A DNA stretch of 64,000 nucleotides from Paenibacillus peoriae (GTDB taxonomy: Bacteria; Bacillota; Bacilli; Paenibacillales; Paenibacillaceae). The stretch covers positions 3,605,001-3,669,000 of the forward strand of contig NZ_CP092831.1 in assembly GCF_022531965.1 (NCBI RefSeq). Reading direction: 5' to 3'. Positions 44,251 through 53,443 of this stretch are shown here, in pieces (the stretch's first letter is position 1; the number at the start of each line of letters is the position of its first letter). A program made the position numbers and the translations under genes. The notes beneath the pieces are model-generated. The model searched no databases. It was not told the origin of the DNA and saw only the letters and a program-made list of their open reading frames with translations.

Positions 44251-44916
44251 GTGAATTCATATATGGATTACACCTCTCCTACTGTACAATTCACCTATGA
44301 TTTAAGAGACAATGTTTTGTTTCAGAAGGATGCTCAAAATTCGATCAACGAGCTGTCGATCCAGCAGCTGAATACATTGGCAAATGTATCGCTGCTGGAT
44401 ATTCGCCTCAGCACTGCTAATGTTGTGGAGCCTCACTATCATCAAAATGCCACAGAACTGGTCTACTGCATCTCTGGAGCCGTAACCGTGTCACTGATTA
44501 ACCCCTTTACCCGCGAGTTACGGCATTTTCCGATCACACCTGGCCAAGTGGCTAACGTCCCTCAAGGATGGTGGCATTATCTGGTCGCCACGATGGATAA
44601 CACTCATTTGTTGACGATTTTTGATGCCCCGACCCCTGAATTTATACTGGGATCTGACATTTTGCGCCTAACGCCAAATAACATTATGGCTCATACTTAC
44701 TGCCTGGATGAGAATAAGGTTGAGGAAGCGCTCGTCCCTATTAAAAAGCCTGTCATCATCGGTCCTCCCAATGACTGCAAGCAGCAGCCCCCCCGAAAAC
44801 CTGGGATACATGTGAGGCTTGCTGATACTTCACCACACTATCAAGCCGTCCCCCAAAGAGATTACGCCTATACTAACGGATATCCTGGCTTCTCTTTTAA
44901 TCCCTATCAAGAATAG
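44251..44916 (+). CDS. Cupin-domain protein
   Basis: 221 residues from GTG 44251; ATG 44263 is an alternative. The single germin-like cupin has motif 1 EPHYHQNATELVYCISG (two His and Glu metal ligands) and motif 2 GQVANVPQGWWHYLVAT (third His). Resembles the oxalate decarboxylase/oxalate oxidase superfamily, but the true activity is unknown. The C-terminal 60 residues are Pro/Tyr-rich (PPRKPGIHVRLADTS...GYPGFSFNPYQ), which hints at a spore-coat or matrix location. Confidence 0.85.
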   Translation: MNSYMDYTSPTVQFTYDLRDNVLFQKDAQNSINELSIQQLNTLANVSLLDIRLSTANVVEPHYHQNATELVYCISGAVTVSLINPFTRELRHFPITPGQVANVPQGWWHYLVATMDNTHLLTIFDAPTPEFILGSDILRLTPNNIMAHTYCLDENKVEEALVPIKKPVIIGPPNDCKQQPPRKPGIHVRLADTSPHYQAVPQRDYAYTNGYPGFSFNPYQE

Positions 44917-44930
44917 GCTAACTCTAGTCA

Positions 44931-44986
44931 GGTCTTAAGTTCGAGGGAATACCTTTTCCCTGTATGTTCGCCGTTACCATAAGACC
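44931..44986. other. Nested inverted repeat after the cupin gene
   Basis: Outer arms GGTCTTA/TAAGACC enclose an inner AGGGAA/TTCCCT stem. There is no T-run, so it is not a standard terminator. It lies between the cupin gene and the 45029 gene. Confidence 0.4.
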
Positions 44987-45028
44987 GTCCCTCTCATAAA
45001 ATGCCAATGTATAAGAGGGGGTGATGGA

Positions 45029-45259
45029 ATGGACGCTTACTACAACTGTTTGAACTGCATGAATAAAAAAGTACGTATTCTCACCATGGACGGAAAACAG
45101 TACGAAGGAACCATTATGGATGTGGATCGTAATAATGTGTACTTAAAAACAGAACGGAACGGACGTGTACAAACGTCTGCCTTTTACCCTGGCTACGGGT
45201 ATGGGAATCAAATCTTAACATTGAGCCTGTTCACCCTGCTGGCGATTGCGTTAATTTAA
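45029..45259 (+). CDS. Small Sm-like (LSM-type) protein, putative
   Basis: 76 residues with GAGGGGGTGATGGA before the ATG. The core NKKVRILTMDGKQYEGTIMD followed by VDRNNVYLKTE has the strand pattern of Sm/Hfq-like or DUF2642-type folds. A hydrophobic tail (ILTLSLFTLLAIALI) could anchor it in the membrane. Related in style to the 45746 gene close by. Probably sporulation-associated; function not established. Confidence 0.75.
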   Translation: MDAYYNCLNCMNKKVRILTMDGKQYEGTIMDVDRNNVYLKTERNGRVQTSAFYPGYGYGNQILTLSLFTLLAIALI

Positions 45260-45300
45260 TCCCTGACCCATTGTCCGTTCCTGTCTATAGATGCCAATGT

Positions 45301-45365
45301 ACCTCAAATGACAGCTGTCTCGCCCGGCACCATTTGTGTAGGGCTTGTACGCTGTTATTTGAGGT
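45301..45365 (+). terminator. Long-stem hairpin after the LSM-like gene
   Basis: ACCTCAAATGACAGC and GCTGTTATTTGAGGT pair with one mismatch. They enclose a 35-base loop with its own GCCC/GGGC stem and are followed by GTTTTAT. It could be a terminator or a small structured RNA. Confidence 0.6.
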
Positions 45366-45395
45366 GTTTTATCATTTATTCCATCCTCTAAAACA

Positions 45396-45434
45396 CTTAA
45401 CCCCCCATCAGTTATATACCGATGGGGGGTTAAG
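45396..45434. terminator. Bidirectional terminator
   Basis: CTTAACCCCCCATC and GATGGGGGGTTAAG form a perfect 14-bp stem between the convergent 45029 and 45449 genes. Confidence 0.9.
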
Positions 45435-45448
45435 CTACTCTTTTTAAA

Positions 45449-45577
45449 TTAAACCCATAAAGACTTCGTAATGATAACGAGCAGAATGAACAGTACCAGA
45501 ATAGCTCCTGTCGATGTCCAAACTCCTGGGTAGCCTCCTACTGAACCGCCGCCACAACCTCTTTCACATTCACTCAT
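45449..45577 (-). CDS. YjcZ-like small membrane protein
   Basis: 42 residues. AAGGAGG lies 8 bases before ATG 45577. A Cys/Gly-rich start (MSECERGCGGGSVGGYPG) is followed by one hydrophobic helix (GAILVLFILLVIITKSLWV). This matches the look of YjcZ/YtrI-type sporulation-associated small proteins (Gly-rich head, FxLIVVLFILLII tail). Confidence 0.75.
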   Translation of the reverse strand: MSECERGCGGGSVGGYPGVWTSTGAILVLFILLVIITKSLWV

Positions 45578-45745
45578 GGTCATTGCCTCCTTCAATTCAA
45601 GGTACAACATAGCTTATGTATTGAGCTTTCCTATGGACCGGGCTTTTTGGCAATGTTATGAATGTTTTCGCTGATGGGCATTAGCCTACACCTTTCCTAG
45701 GCAGGAGCATAGGATAACACAACTAATCTTGAAGGAGTGAAGCAA

Positions 45746-46012
45746 TTGAATTCAAATCAAATGCTCAATTACAACGTTAATCAACCTTTTCCTCACCATC
45801 CTACCTCTCATCACGTCGTGGTGCACCCTGTAGATCCATACGTCGTAGAAACATTAAAATCGGTGATCGGCAAGTACGTTGTACTTGAGACCACTCGTGG
45901 CAGAATTGATGGATGCGTAGTTGATTGTAAGCCCGACCATGTTATTTTAGATGTATATGGGAAAAAATTCTTTGTTCGAATCAGCGAAATCGTATGGATC
46001 ATGCCCAACTAA
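45746..46012 (+). CDS. DUF2642-type small protein (YuzF-like)
   Basis: 88 residues from TTG 45746; GAAGGAG is 8 bases upstream, so GTG 45737 inside the ribosome site is rejected. A His-rich N-terminus (PFPHHPTSHHVVVHP) precedes the Sm-like core LKSVIGKYVVLETTRGRIDG followed by CVVDCKPDHVIL. Such proteins are found in spore coats of Bacillales. No partner gene is visible except the neighbouring LSM-like ORF. Confidence 0.82.
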   Translation: MNSNQMLNYNVNQPFPHHPTSHHVVVHPVDPYVVETLKSVIGKYVVLETTRGRIDGCVVDCKPDHVILDVYGKKFFVRISEIVWIMPN

Positions 46013-46030
46013 ACAAATCAGACATTAAAA

Positions 46031-46064
46031 ATCCTCGCAGATCCTGTTCCGGATTCGCGAGGAT
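46031..46064 (-). terminator. Terminator of the GH25 gene
   Basis: ATCCTCGC and GCGAGGAT outer stem with an inner GATCC/GGAT; TTTTTAATG follows on the minus strand. Confidence 0.85.
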
Positions 46065-46083
46065 TGATCATAATATGATTATG

Positions 46084-47628
46084 CTAATCGAGCTCTCCTC
46101 CAAGTGAAGCCCGGAGTTCATCTATCGTTCCGTTGTATTCATCCAAATCCACTTGGCCTCGAATACCCGGAACACTGCCTGTGCTACTGTACTGCCAAGC
46201 CCACCAGTTATTCCAAGCTGGAACCGCGGTCGGCTTTTGCGTAGTGCTGTATCGGGCTACCCACAGTTTATACATAGAAAATGTAGGATCAAACTTGGAA
46301 GCAAAGACATTACCCGTGTATACGATCGGCTGACGTCCGGTAAGCCTCTCCATTTCATCCAAAAAGGCATGAGCCACTTCATTAATTTGTGCAGGAGTAA
46401 GACCTTTGGGGTTATTTTCATAGTCCATCACAGGGGGCAGATCCAGCCTGCCTCCTGCTGAATCTAGAGCCCTAGCAAAGTTAGCAGCTTCCTGACGAGC
46501 TCCATCCGCGGTAGTTGCGTTCAAAAAGTGGTAAGCGCCAACCAAGATGTTAGCCTCTCTGGCACCCTGTACATTTATCAAAAATTGATTATCTTGATAT
46601 TTTGTGCCCTCTGTAGCTTTAATAAAAGCAAATGTTTTACCTGCCGCTGCCACTTGCTGCCAATCAATATTGCCATTATAGTGTGAGACGTCAATCCCTT
46701 GCGCGTGTCCATCGGAAGAAATCACAGGTGCAACAGGTATGGTAGGTAAAACGTTCTCGGTAGTTGATGGCTCCTCCGTTTCCTGATCCAATGCTATAAC
46801 AACCTTACCATCATCTGCATTGAGTATATGAAAAGGTGTGCTGTTATTAAGATCAACCACAATACGTACCGATGCGGGAGTTGTACTAAACATGGAATAT
46901 CTTACTTGGGAAACATCTGGATCTTCTGTGACTGGAAAACTTCCTTGTCCACTATTGTCAAATGATTGCGATGCTAGAAATTCCTCAGCAAACTTTGTAT
47001 CCGGTATGTCTACAACAATACGGTCTGCATGAGTCAACGTAGTTACTTTGGGGGTTACTTTTCCATTAACAGCTATAGTCAATTGGTGATTAGCGAAGCT
47101 AATTTGGTTTATAGCCGTGCGCGCACTCTCTTTAGGATTACTTACAGCTGGAGTAGCAGAATGATCATGAGTGGACTCGCTATTCCCGCTTGAAGCAGGT
47201 GGAGTCGTCAGGAACACGGTTTTAAGCTCGTTGTTCCAGACCACATCAACCCCTGTCTGTTCGGATACAAAGCGAAGCGGAACATAAGTCGTCCCCTCTC
47301 TAAGCAAAGGCGCTACAGCCAATCCCATTTGATGATCATTAACAGAGGCCATGGGATTGTTGACCTGAAGACTGAGGTTAAGATTTTGCTTATGTATAGT
47401 TATGGTCCCTGTCTTGGACTCCCAATTCACGCTATAACCCAATTCCTCTACAATGAGACGGAGTGGAACCAGTATATTCCCCTTTACTTCTTGAATCTGA
47501 ACACCTTTGCCAACACTTATATCTTTACCGTCTAACTGAAGATGTGAACTCGAAGAGGCAGCGTGACTCTCTCTTGGAAATGCTAGTAGAAACAGAAACA
47601 AAAAAGCAAATAAACAAATTTTCTTCAT
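46084..47628 (-). CDS. Secreted multidomain lysozyme: Cu-amine-oxidase-N + AMIN + GH25
   Basis: About 514 residues from ATG 47628. After the signal peptide (KKICLFAFLFLFLLAFP) comes a copper-amine-oxidase-N domain at about 30-145 (ILVPLRLIVEELGYSVNWES; YVPLRFVSEQTGVDVVWNNE). A linker and an AMIN domain at about 170-275 follow (wall or secretin localisation). GH25 occupies about 305-505, with IDVSHYNGNIDWQQ and catalytic PPVMDYEN (Asp-x-Glu), then WAWQYSSTG. It cleaves beta-1,4 MurNAc-GlcNAc bonds. The first two domains probably bind the wall. An upstream in-frame start at 47643 is possible. Confidence 0.92.
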   Translation of the reverse strand: MKKICLFAFLFLFLLAFPRESHAASSSSHLQLDGKDISVGKGVQIQEVKGNILVPLRLIVEELGYSVNWESKTGTITIHKQNLNLSLQVNNPMASVNDHQMGLAVAPLLREGTTYVPLRFVSEQTGVDVVWNNELKTVFLTTPPASSGNSESTHDHSATPAVSNPKESARTAINQISFANHQLTIAVNGKVTPKVTTLTHADRIVVDIPDTKFAEEFLASQSFDNSGQGSFPVTEDPDVSQVRYSMFSTTPASVRIVVDLNNSTPFHILNADDGKVVIALDQETEEPSTTENVLPTIPVAPVISSDGHAQGIDVSHYNGNIDWQQVAAAGKTFAFIKATEGTKYQDNQFLINVQGAREANILVGAYHFLNATTADGARQEAANFARALDSAGGRLDLPPVMDYENNPKGLTPAQINEVAHAFLDEMERLTGRQPIVYTGNVFASKFDPTFSMYKLWVARYSTTQKPTAVPAWNNWWAWQYSSTGSVPGIRGQVDLDEYNGTIDELRASLGGELD

Positions 47629-47780
47629 TATGTACCCTACCATTCTCTATATTTTCGCTTATGAAATTCTTGCACTCTATGATTCTCAGGACCTCCATTT
47701 TGATAGACGCGAATCATATGTAAAAAGTTACGATTGATTCAGTACATATTTTAGTCTTATCATACAAAAGTACTAAAAAA

Positions 47781-47806
47781 CTCTACCAGCTATATAGCAA
47801 GCAGAG
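47781..47806 (-). terminator. Weak hairpin after yeiH-like gene
   Basis: CTCT..GC and GC..AGAG pairing flanked by T-runs on both strands, 60 bp beyond the transporter stop. Confidence 0.4.
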
Positions 47807-47867
47807 CTTTTTCCAGTTTTATTAATCTGGTTTACTAGCAATCTTATCACAAACGAATACTTCATGT

Positions 47868-48893
47868 TCATACTGTTAAAAATGTTAAACCTATAAGAAT
47901 AATCGAGGTAACAGACAGTACCAGTAAGGGAAGCATTGCTTTCTCTCGCAAAGCCTTAAAGCTCACATTCAGCCCCATACCTACCATAGCCATCGTTAAC
48001 ATAAAGGTGGTAACTTGAGAAATTCCGTTTGTCAGACTAGATGGAACTACAATATATTTTCCAAAAACATAGCTGCCCACAACACTTGTAGCCATAAAGC
48101 CGATGAGGAACCAGGGAAACTCCACTTTAGCATCTGTACGAATTTTTCCGGTTCGTTTCATCCAAACCATTAAAACAAAGCTGAGCGGTATGAGCAAGAA
48201 AACACGCCCCAGTTTGGCTAATAAGCCCATTGCAAGAGCATCCTGTCCGGCAGGCGCTGCAGCTAAGGCCACATGTGCAATTTCATGTAAACTGACGCCC
48301 GACCAGATCCCATATTGCATATCCGTCAAAGGAAGCCAGGGTCGAAGCACGGTAAACAAAATGGCAAATATCGTACCAACCAAGGCAATGAGTCCTACTC
48401 CTATGGCTGTATCCTCATCTTTGGATTTTAACAAGGGAGAAACCGCTGCAATCGCTGCTGCACCGCAAACTCCTGTTCCAATACCAAGAAGAAGCGAAAG
48501 CGAAGCATCTGCCTTGAAACGTTTTGCCAGCCAAACCGTAAAAAAGATGGAAAATACAACGGTGCCCACATCACGCAAAAGTAAACCCAGTCCATGATGA
48601 ATGACAACATCCATATTCAGCTTCAGCCCAAATAACACAATCGCTCCGCGTAGTATTTTCTTTGCTGAAAACTCAACCCCTGAGCGCACAGCTTCAGGGT
48701 ATCCCCACAACTGTCGGTACAGAATAGCGAGAAACATGGCACAAGCCAATGGACCTACATAATGAAAGCCTGGCAATTCGTTCAGACCGTAGCCTGCCAA
48801 AGCAAATAACATCGTGAGGATAATGCCAAATATACGCTGGAATAATCGCCCTCTGTTCGAAAATAATTTGGTATGTTGTATATGACTATTCAT
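47868..48893 (-). CDS. YeiH/UPF0324 family putative sulfate exporter
   Basis: 341 residues from ATG 48893 (GGAGGGG upstream), with about ten membrane helices. Family signatures are ALAGYGLNELPGFHYVGPLA, then ILRGAIVLFGLKLN, then GIGTGVCGAAAIAAVSPLL and SLHEIAHVALAA. The family is annotated as putative sulfate or sulfite exporters. It is divergent from a LysR regulator, the same layout as E. coli yeiE-yeiH. Confidence 0.93.
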   Translation of the reverse strand: MNSHIQHTKLFSNRGRLFQRIFGIILTMLFALAGYGLNELPGFHYVGPLACAMFLAILYRQLWGYPEAVRSGVEFSAKKILRGAIVLFGLKLNMDVVIHHGLGLLLRDVGTVVFSIFFTVWLAKRFKADASLSLLLGIGTGVCGAAAIAAVSPLLKSKDEDTAIGVGLIALVGTIFAILFTVLRPWLPLTDMQYGIWSGVSLHEIAHVALAAAPAGQDALAMGLLAKLGRVFLLIPLSFVLMVWMKRTGKIRTDAKVEFPWFLIGFMATSVVGSYVFGKYIVVPSSLTNGISQVTTFMLTMAMVGMGLNVSFKALREKAMLPLLVLSVTSIILIGLTFLTV

Positions 48894-49011
48894 GGTGAAC
48901 CCCTCCAATTCTACATACATCCAGCTTAATATGTTTTTTGTCATAAGAAAAATAAATCATTATAATTGTGATAATAAGTAAATAGATATAATAAATTTGG
49001 AGGAATGGGCT

Positions 49012-49899
49012 TTGGACCAATCTTTAATCGTATTTGTTAGGGTCGCAGAGAAACAAAACTTCACACGAGCTGCCGAGGTATTACACATGACCCAACCTGC
49101 GGTAAGTCAGTATATTCAAATGCTGGAACGTAGCGTAGGAACCCGTCTCCTGGAGCGTAGTAATAAATATGTGCGCTTAACCAAAGCAGGTGAAATTGTG
49201 TATCATCATGCCCAGGAGATTATCCGACTCCATACACGTATGCAGTACTTGGTGGATGAGCTAATGCATACGGCAAAGGGTAACCTGTCTATTGGTGCAA
49301 GCTACACGTATGGCGAATATGTGCTGCCGCATGTGATTGCGCAAATGAGAATCCAGTATCCACTCATTCAGCCCTCCATTACCATCGGCAATACATTGGA
49401 AATTGAAAAGCTCGTGATCCATAATCAACTGGATGTGGGGATTATCGAAGGAGAATTTCAGCATGACCATCTACACATTGAATCATTTGCTGATGATCGA
49501 ATGTATATCGTCGTTCCGCAAAATCATCGTTTGGCTGGTAAATCTCAAGTGGATATAAATGAGCTGCATGAGGACATCTGGATTCTGCGGGAAGAAGGCT
49601 CTGGAACCCGGGAGGCGGCTGAAAAGATGTTTGCACAGCTTCGATTTTATCCTTCTCATATGATGAATTTTGGCAGTACACAGATCATCAAAGAGTCTGT
49701 AGAAGCAGGCTTGGGGATTTCTTTGCTGTCCCAATGGGTCATTCAGAAGGAACTTGCTTTGGGAACATTAGAAGTATTGGATATTCTCAATCTCCCGTTC
49801 ATTCGGAAATTTTCTTTTCTGACCCCTTCTGCAGTATTTGAGACGAAAGCATGCACCGCTTTTTTGGAGGTTTTGCGAAGTTATAATGTGAAAAGATAA
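49012..49899 (+). CDS. LysR-family regulator (CysL/YeiE type)
   Basis: 295 residues from TTG 49012, 8 bases after GGAGG; TTG 48997 lies in the ribosome site. The N-terminal winged helix is FVRVAEKQNFTRAAEVLHMT followed by QPAVSQYIQMLER. The C-terminal substrate-binding domain contains LSIGASYTYGEYVLPHVIAQ. LysR regulators usually control the divergent gene and sense a small molecule; here probably the YeiH-like exporter, with a sulfur-linked effector. The 118-bp divergent gap holds the operator. Confidence 0.93.
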   Translation: MDQSLIVFVRVAEKQNFTRAAEVLHMTQPAVSQYIQMLERSVGTRLLERSNKYVRLTKAGEIVYHHAQEIIRLHTRMQYLVDELMHTAKGNLSIGASYTYGEYVLPHVIAQMRIQYPLIQPSITIGNTLEIEKLVIHNQLDVGIIEGEFQHDHLHIESFADDRMYIVVPQNHRLAGKSQVDINELHEDIWILREEGSGTREAAEKMFAQLRFYPSHMMNFGSTQIIKESVEAGLGISLLSQWVIQKELALGTLEVLDILNLPFIRKFSFLTPSAVFETKACTAFLEVLRSYNVKR

Positions 49900-49913
49900 C
49901 GTGCATAAACAAA

Positions 49914-49935
49914 AAAGCACCCATAAAGGTGCTTT
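49914..49935. terminator. Bidirectional terminator
   Basis: AAAGCACC and GGTGCTTT stem. It has a T-run on the minus strand for the GH43 gene and lies 15 bp after the LysR gene. Confidence 0.85.
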
Positions 49936-49959
49936 CAGCATTCATCATTATAATATTTT

Positions 49960-51537
49960 TTATGAGGAAAGATGATCCATACCATGATATAAGAAATGAG
50001 AAAAATCAGCGTAGCTTCCTTGGAACTGTTGCATATCATGAGCAGCAATACCTACAAAATTCCCTGTAAAACCACCGGATAAAAAGCTGATATCCTGCAT
50101 TTCAAAAAGTCGCTTCCAAGCAGGTCTATCTCCGACTCCATAATAAAATTGCCCGTGGGATGCATGGACTTCCACAGCTAAATGTATAGGAAGATCGTCA
50201 TGAAGCGTAATCGCTTGGGGAACTAAAGTAAATGTATTGGCTTCACATCGCATCAAGCGTAGTACCTTCCCTTGTCCTTCCTCATAGCTAATATAGGCGT
50301 ACAAATAATCTTCTTCATTAAGGTACAGTAGTAGCCCCGCCATCTGCAAATAGCTTGTTGGCTGGTACTCCAGTGCTGTTTCTACCCGGAAATGATGATC
50401 TGTTTGCCGAATGGCAAGCACGTGATGCTGGAACAGACTTTGTATGGATTCCCCAGCATGGATTCGAAGATAGCCCGGGCGCTGACTTAATGAACACCAG
50501 CTCTCGTTCGCTAGGATACGCAATGTGTTCCACGTTTTATCTAATAGGGCTCCCTCGAAAAAATCCTCGAAAATATTACTCTTTTGCTCTTGCTTAACCG
50601 AAATTGTCCCTTGAGGTGCAGGCACCTCCAATTGAGGCGTATGGCCCCCCGCGGTTAATCGCAGCCAGCCTTCATCATTCCAGTACACTTGCTGCAAGGC
50701 TGTTTCCCGTCCTAAAATGGCATATTTCCCCTCTACCGGACGTGTGCATAAATGAGCCATGTACCATTCGCCGTCCGGTGTTTGTACAAGACTGCCATGT
50801 CCTGCACATTGTAACGGGAAATCCTGTCGATCACGTGATGTAAGCATCGGGTTGTGCGGGTCTACTTCATATGGTCCGGTTATTTGCTTCGAGCGTGCTA
50901 CGGTAACGGCATGCCCCGTACCCGTTCCGCCTTCCGCTGTAACAAGATAATAATATCCGTTTTGCTTGTAGATATGAGGCGCTTCTGTTTTCTTCAAAGG
51001 AGTACAATCAAAGATTTTAACAGGCTCCCCAATGAGCTGTTGTTGCTTGCTATCATACTCCTGCATGACGATACCGGAAGATTTATTGCTTTCCAACATG
51101 CGATAATCCCACAATGCGTTCAACAGCCATTTGCGTCCGTCATCATCATGAAATAAAGACGGATCAAATCCGCTACTATTAAGATAAACGGGTTCCGACC
51201 ACGGTCCTTGGATCGTAGGCGCCGTCATCACAAAATTATGAACATCCTTGAACGGACGTTTGGTGCTTTTCACATCCGTATAGAGCAGATAAAAAAGGTT
51301 ATCCGCATAACTAAGCTGTGGTGCCCAAATACTGCAATTTTTAGGATTACCTCTTAAGTCAACCTGATCGGTCAAAATATCTGTGCAGTGCTCCCAATGG
51401 GCCAAATCTTTGGACTGGTACACCCGTACTCCAGGCAGCCACTCAAACGATGACACCACAATATAGTAAGTATCCAGGGCTCGTGTAATACACGGATCGG
51501 GATTAAAGCCTTTTAATATGGGATTTTGGATCATCAT
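49960..51537 (-). CDS. GH43 beta-xylosidase/arabinofuranosidase
   Basis: 525 residues, no signal peptide, so cytoplasmic. The five-blade beta-propeller domain covers about 1-310 with the catalytic base Asp in GFNPDPCI, the pKa-modulating Asp in SGFDPSLFHDDDGRKW, and acid Glu in KKTEAPHIYKQNGYYYL. The C-terminal beta-sandwich (from about 330) is as in XynB-type enzymes (subfamily 11/12 style). Releases xylose or arabinose from imported oligosaccharides. Last gene of a minus-strand series (GH28, esterase, CE8, GH43) with short gaps. Confidence 0.93.
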   Translation of the reverse strand: MMIQNPILKGFNPDPCITRALDTYYIVVSSFEWLPGVRVYQSKDLAHWEHCTDILTDQVDLRGNPKNCSIWAPQLSYADNLFYLLYTDVKSTKRPFKDVHNFVMTAPTIQGPWSEPVYLNSSGFDPSLFHDDDGRKWLLNALWDYRMLESNKSSGIVMQEYDSKQQQLIGEPVKIFDCTPLKKTEAPHIYKQNGYYYLVTAEGGTGTGHAVTVARSKQITGPYEVDPHNPMLTSRDRQDFPLQCAGHGSLVQTPDGEWYMAHLCTRPVEGKYAILGRETALQQVYWNDEGWLRLTAGGHTPQLEVPAPQGTISVKQEQKSNIFEDFFEGALLDKTWNTLRILANESWCSLSQRPGYLRIHAGESIQSLFQHHVLAIRQTDHHFRVETALEYQPTSYLQMAGLLLYLNEEDYLYAYISYEEGQGKVLRLMRCEANTFTLVPQAITLHDDLPIHLAVEVHASHGQFYYGVGDRPAWKRLFEMQDISFLSGGFTGNFVGIAAHDMQQFQGSYADFSHFLYHGMDHLSS

Positions 51538-51553
51538 GAGACCTCACTTCTCC

Positions 51554-52510
51554 TTACTTCCAAAATGTGACTTCAGCAAAAACCTGTTCCTTGCTCCATG
51601 CTTCTGTTCCCGCCTCAAAACAATCCGCCCACGGAACACGCTGCTTACGTAACGTAGCAACTTCATCGGGTCCGTTATATTCCTGATAACAGACGGTTTT
51701 CTCGTTCGCAACATTGTTCCAATTGTCCCAGCCACGTGGGTCAATATGATCGCCCATTTTACAATCGACAAATACGGTTTTGGCATATTCCCGCCACGGA
51801 CGGCCCAAAAAAACCGGGGTAATATCAGGCTCTGCAGTTAGGTAGCATTGGTTGAATACATAGCCATACGCTTGTCCTTGCGGCGTAGAGGCGGCTGTGA
51901 CGTAGCTCGTTTGGTTCTCATGATGGCGTAAACTGCGAATTTCGCAATCTTCAAAATAAGCGGTAGCCCCACCAAAAATAAAGTCCACCGTACCCTCTAT
52001 ATAACAATGCTGATAGAGCTGCCGATAGTGTCTATGGTGCTCCTTCAAATGGATTCCACCAAACTGGAGTCGTTCTTTCGGTGCAGGAGGTAGAGGGCCT
52101 GTAAATAAAGTATCCTGGTGCCCTTTAAAGGTACAGTTTCTAAAGACCGTTTCATCGCAATGAGCGTATACCGCAACGGCCTGCCCAATGGCTTCTCCCT
52201 GTCCTGCCGTGTTGGAAATCGTGAGATTTTCCAAGATCAGATGGCTACCGCCTAAAAATAAAGTGGGTGTCGCAAAGGTCCCTATTTCCTCACCCGCTTC
52301 ATTCCGCTCCTTGGCATACCGATTCATTCGAATCTCTACCTGCCCGATGCCTATAATATGAAGATACGAACGGTAAATTCGCACCTCTTCCTCATAAATA
52401 CCTGATAAAATAGTTAACGTTTCCATTTCATTGGAAGCCGATTGCTCCAATACAGCAATTGCCTCCTGAATCGTATGGAAATCACAAAAGGATTCTTTTC
52501 CAACTAGCAT
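51554..52510 (-). CDS. Pectinesterase (CE8)
   Basis: 318 residues, no signal peptide. Right-handed beta-helix enzyme with family motifs: CTFKGHQDTLF (Gln/Asp), GTVDFIFGGATAYFEDCEI (catalytic Asp in VDFIFG), and FLGRPWREYAKTVF (Arg/Trp). Removes methyl esters from galacturonate units; without secretion it should act on imported pectic oligomers. GAAAGGATCGG precedes ATG 52510. It lies between the esterase and GH43 genes, 16-25 bp apart, in one operon. Confidence 0.95.
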   Translation of the reverse strand: MLVGKESFCDFHTIQEAIAVLEQSASNEMETLTILSGIYEEEVRIYRSYLHIIGIGQVEIRMNRYAKERNEAGEEIGTFATPTLFLGGSHLILENLTISNTAGQGEAIGQAVAVYAHCDETVFRNCTFKGHQDTLFTGPLPPAPKERLQFGGIHLKEHHRHYRQLYQHCYIEGTVDFIFGGATAYFEDCEIRSLRHHENQTSYVTAASTPQGQAYGYVFNQCYLTAEPDITPVFLGRPWREYAKTVFVDCKMGDHIDPRGWDNWNNVANEKTVCYQEYNGPDEVATLRKQRVPWADCFEAGTEAWSKEQVFAEVTFWK

Positions 52511-52535
52511 GATTACCCCGATCCTTTCATTTGAT

Positions 52536-53420
52536 TTACAGGTGCTTGGCTAAAAATGTCTGCCACGCCGTGCGCATTTGCAGCGTCTCCATATGTCCAC
52601 CGCCTGCAATCACAGGCTGCCAATGCTCTGGGTGACCTGCCTGCTGGTAAGCTTCCAGCAACCCTTTTGCCAAATGCTCGACTCCTTCAATAGGACACAT
52701 CCGGTCATTTTGACCTGTTATACTCATCCGTGGACGAGGTACGATCCGCTTTTGAATATCAAGGGTGGTAAAATGCTTCAGCAAGCCGGGGACATAGGAA
52801 TAAAAGCCATGATGGTCCAATCCCCGTTTAGCGATTAGCGTATGGGCATCTACCTGTCCACAAATATCAACCGTAACCTGTATCCGTTCATCTAACGCAG
52901 CCATCCACCATGCCATGAGTCCGCCCATCGACATACCGATTGTTGCGATACGGGAAGCATCAATGTCTTCACGCTGGCACATATAATCCACCAAGCGACG
53001 GTTATCATACAGCATCATGCCCCACAGCACTTGGCCCTGCCAGAGCATTTCCTTTACCAGCTCGCTTTCGGTTTTGCCCCCACGTTCATTGAAGCCCCAC
53101 ATGTCAATGCAGCATACGCAGTACCCCATGTCTGTCAGGGTTGTAGCAAACGAGGGCTGCTGCAAGTAAGAGCTGCTATGGAGCAGTTCCTTACGTCCAT
53201 TCGTATAGTTGCCCCCATGCGAATGGTTAAAAACGACCATTGGAAACGGACCGTTCCCTTGCAAGGGTGTAGCTACATAAGCGGGTACAGATTCGATCCC
53301 GTTCAAGTCCAGCAGGAGACACTCCAGTCGGTACCCCTCACGCTCTTCTTCATTCAACAGAGTTGCCGTTATAGGGCGATCTGCCGGAAGGTCTCCCAAC
53401 AATGCTTGTAATTTATCCAC
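52536..53420 (-). CDS. Alpha/beta hydrolase (dienelactone-hydrolase/acetylxylan-esterase like)
   Basis: 294 residues from GTG 53420 (AAAGGAGG upstream). It has an alpha/beta fold with nucleophile elbow GMSMGGLMAWW (Ser), Asp near GQNDRMCPIEG, and His in GGGHMETLQM. An oxyanion segment NHSHGGNYTNGR precedes it. No signal peptide. In this operon it is likely to cut acetyl or feruloyl esters from pectin or xylan fragments; exact substrate uncertain. Confidence 0.85.
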   Translation of the reverse strand: MDKLQALLGDLPADRPITATLLNEEEREGYRLECLLLDLNGIESVPAYVATPLQGNGPFPMVVFNHSHGGNYTNGRKELLHSSSYLQQPSFATTLTDMGYCVCCIDMWGFNERGGKTESELVKEMLWQGQVLWGMMLYDNRRLVDYMCQREDIDASRIATIGMSMGGLMAWWMAALDERIQVTVDICGQVDAHTLIAKRGLDHHGFYSYVPGLLKHFTTLDIQKRIVPRPRMSITGQNDRMCPIEGVEHLAKGLLEAYQQAGHPEHWQPVIAGGGHMETLQMRTAWQTFLAKHL

Positions 53421-53443
53421 GTTGTACCTCCTTTCATGTCCTC

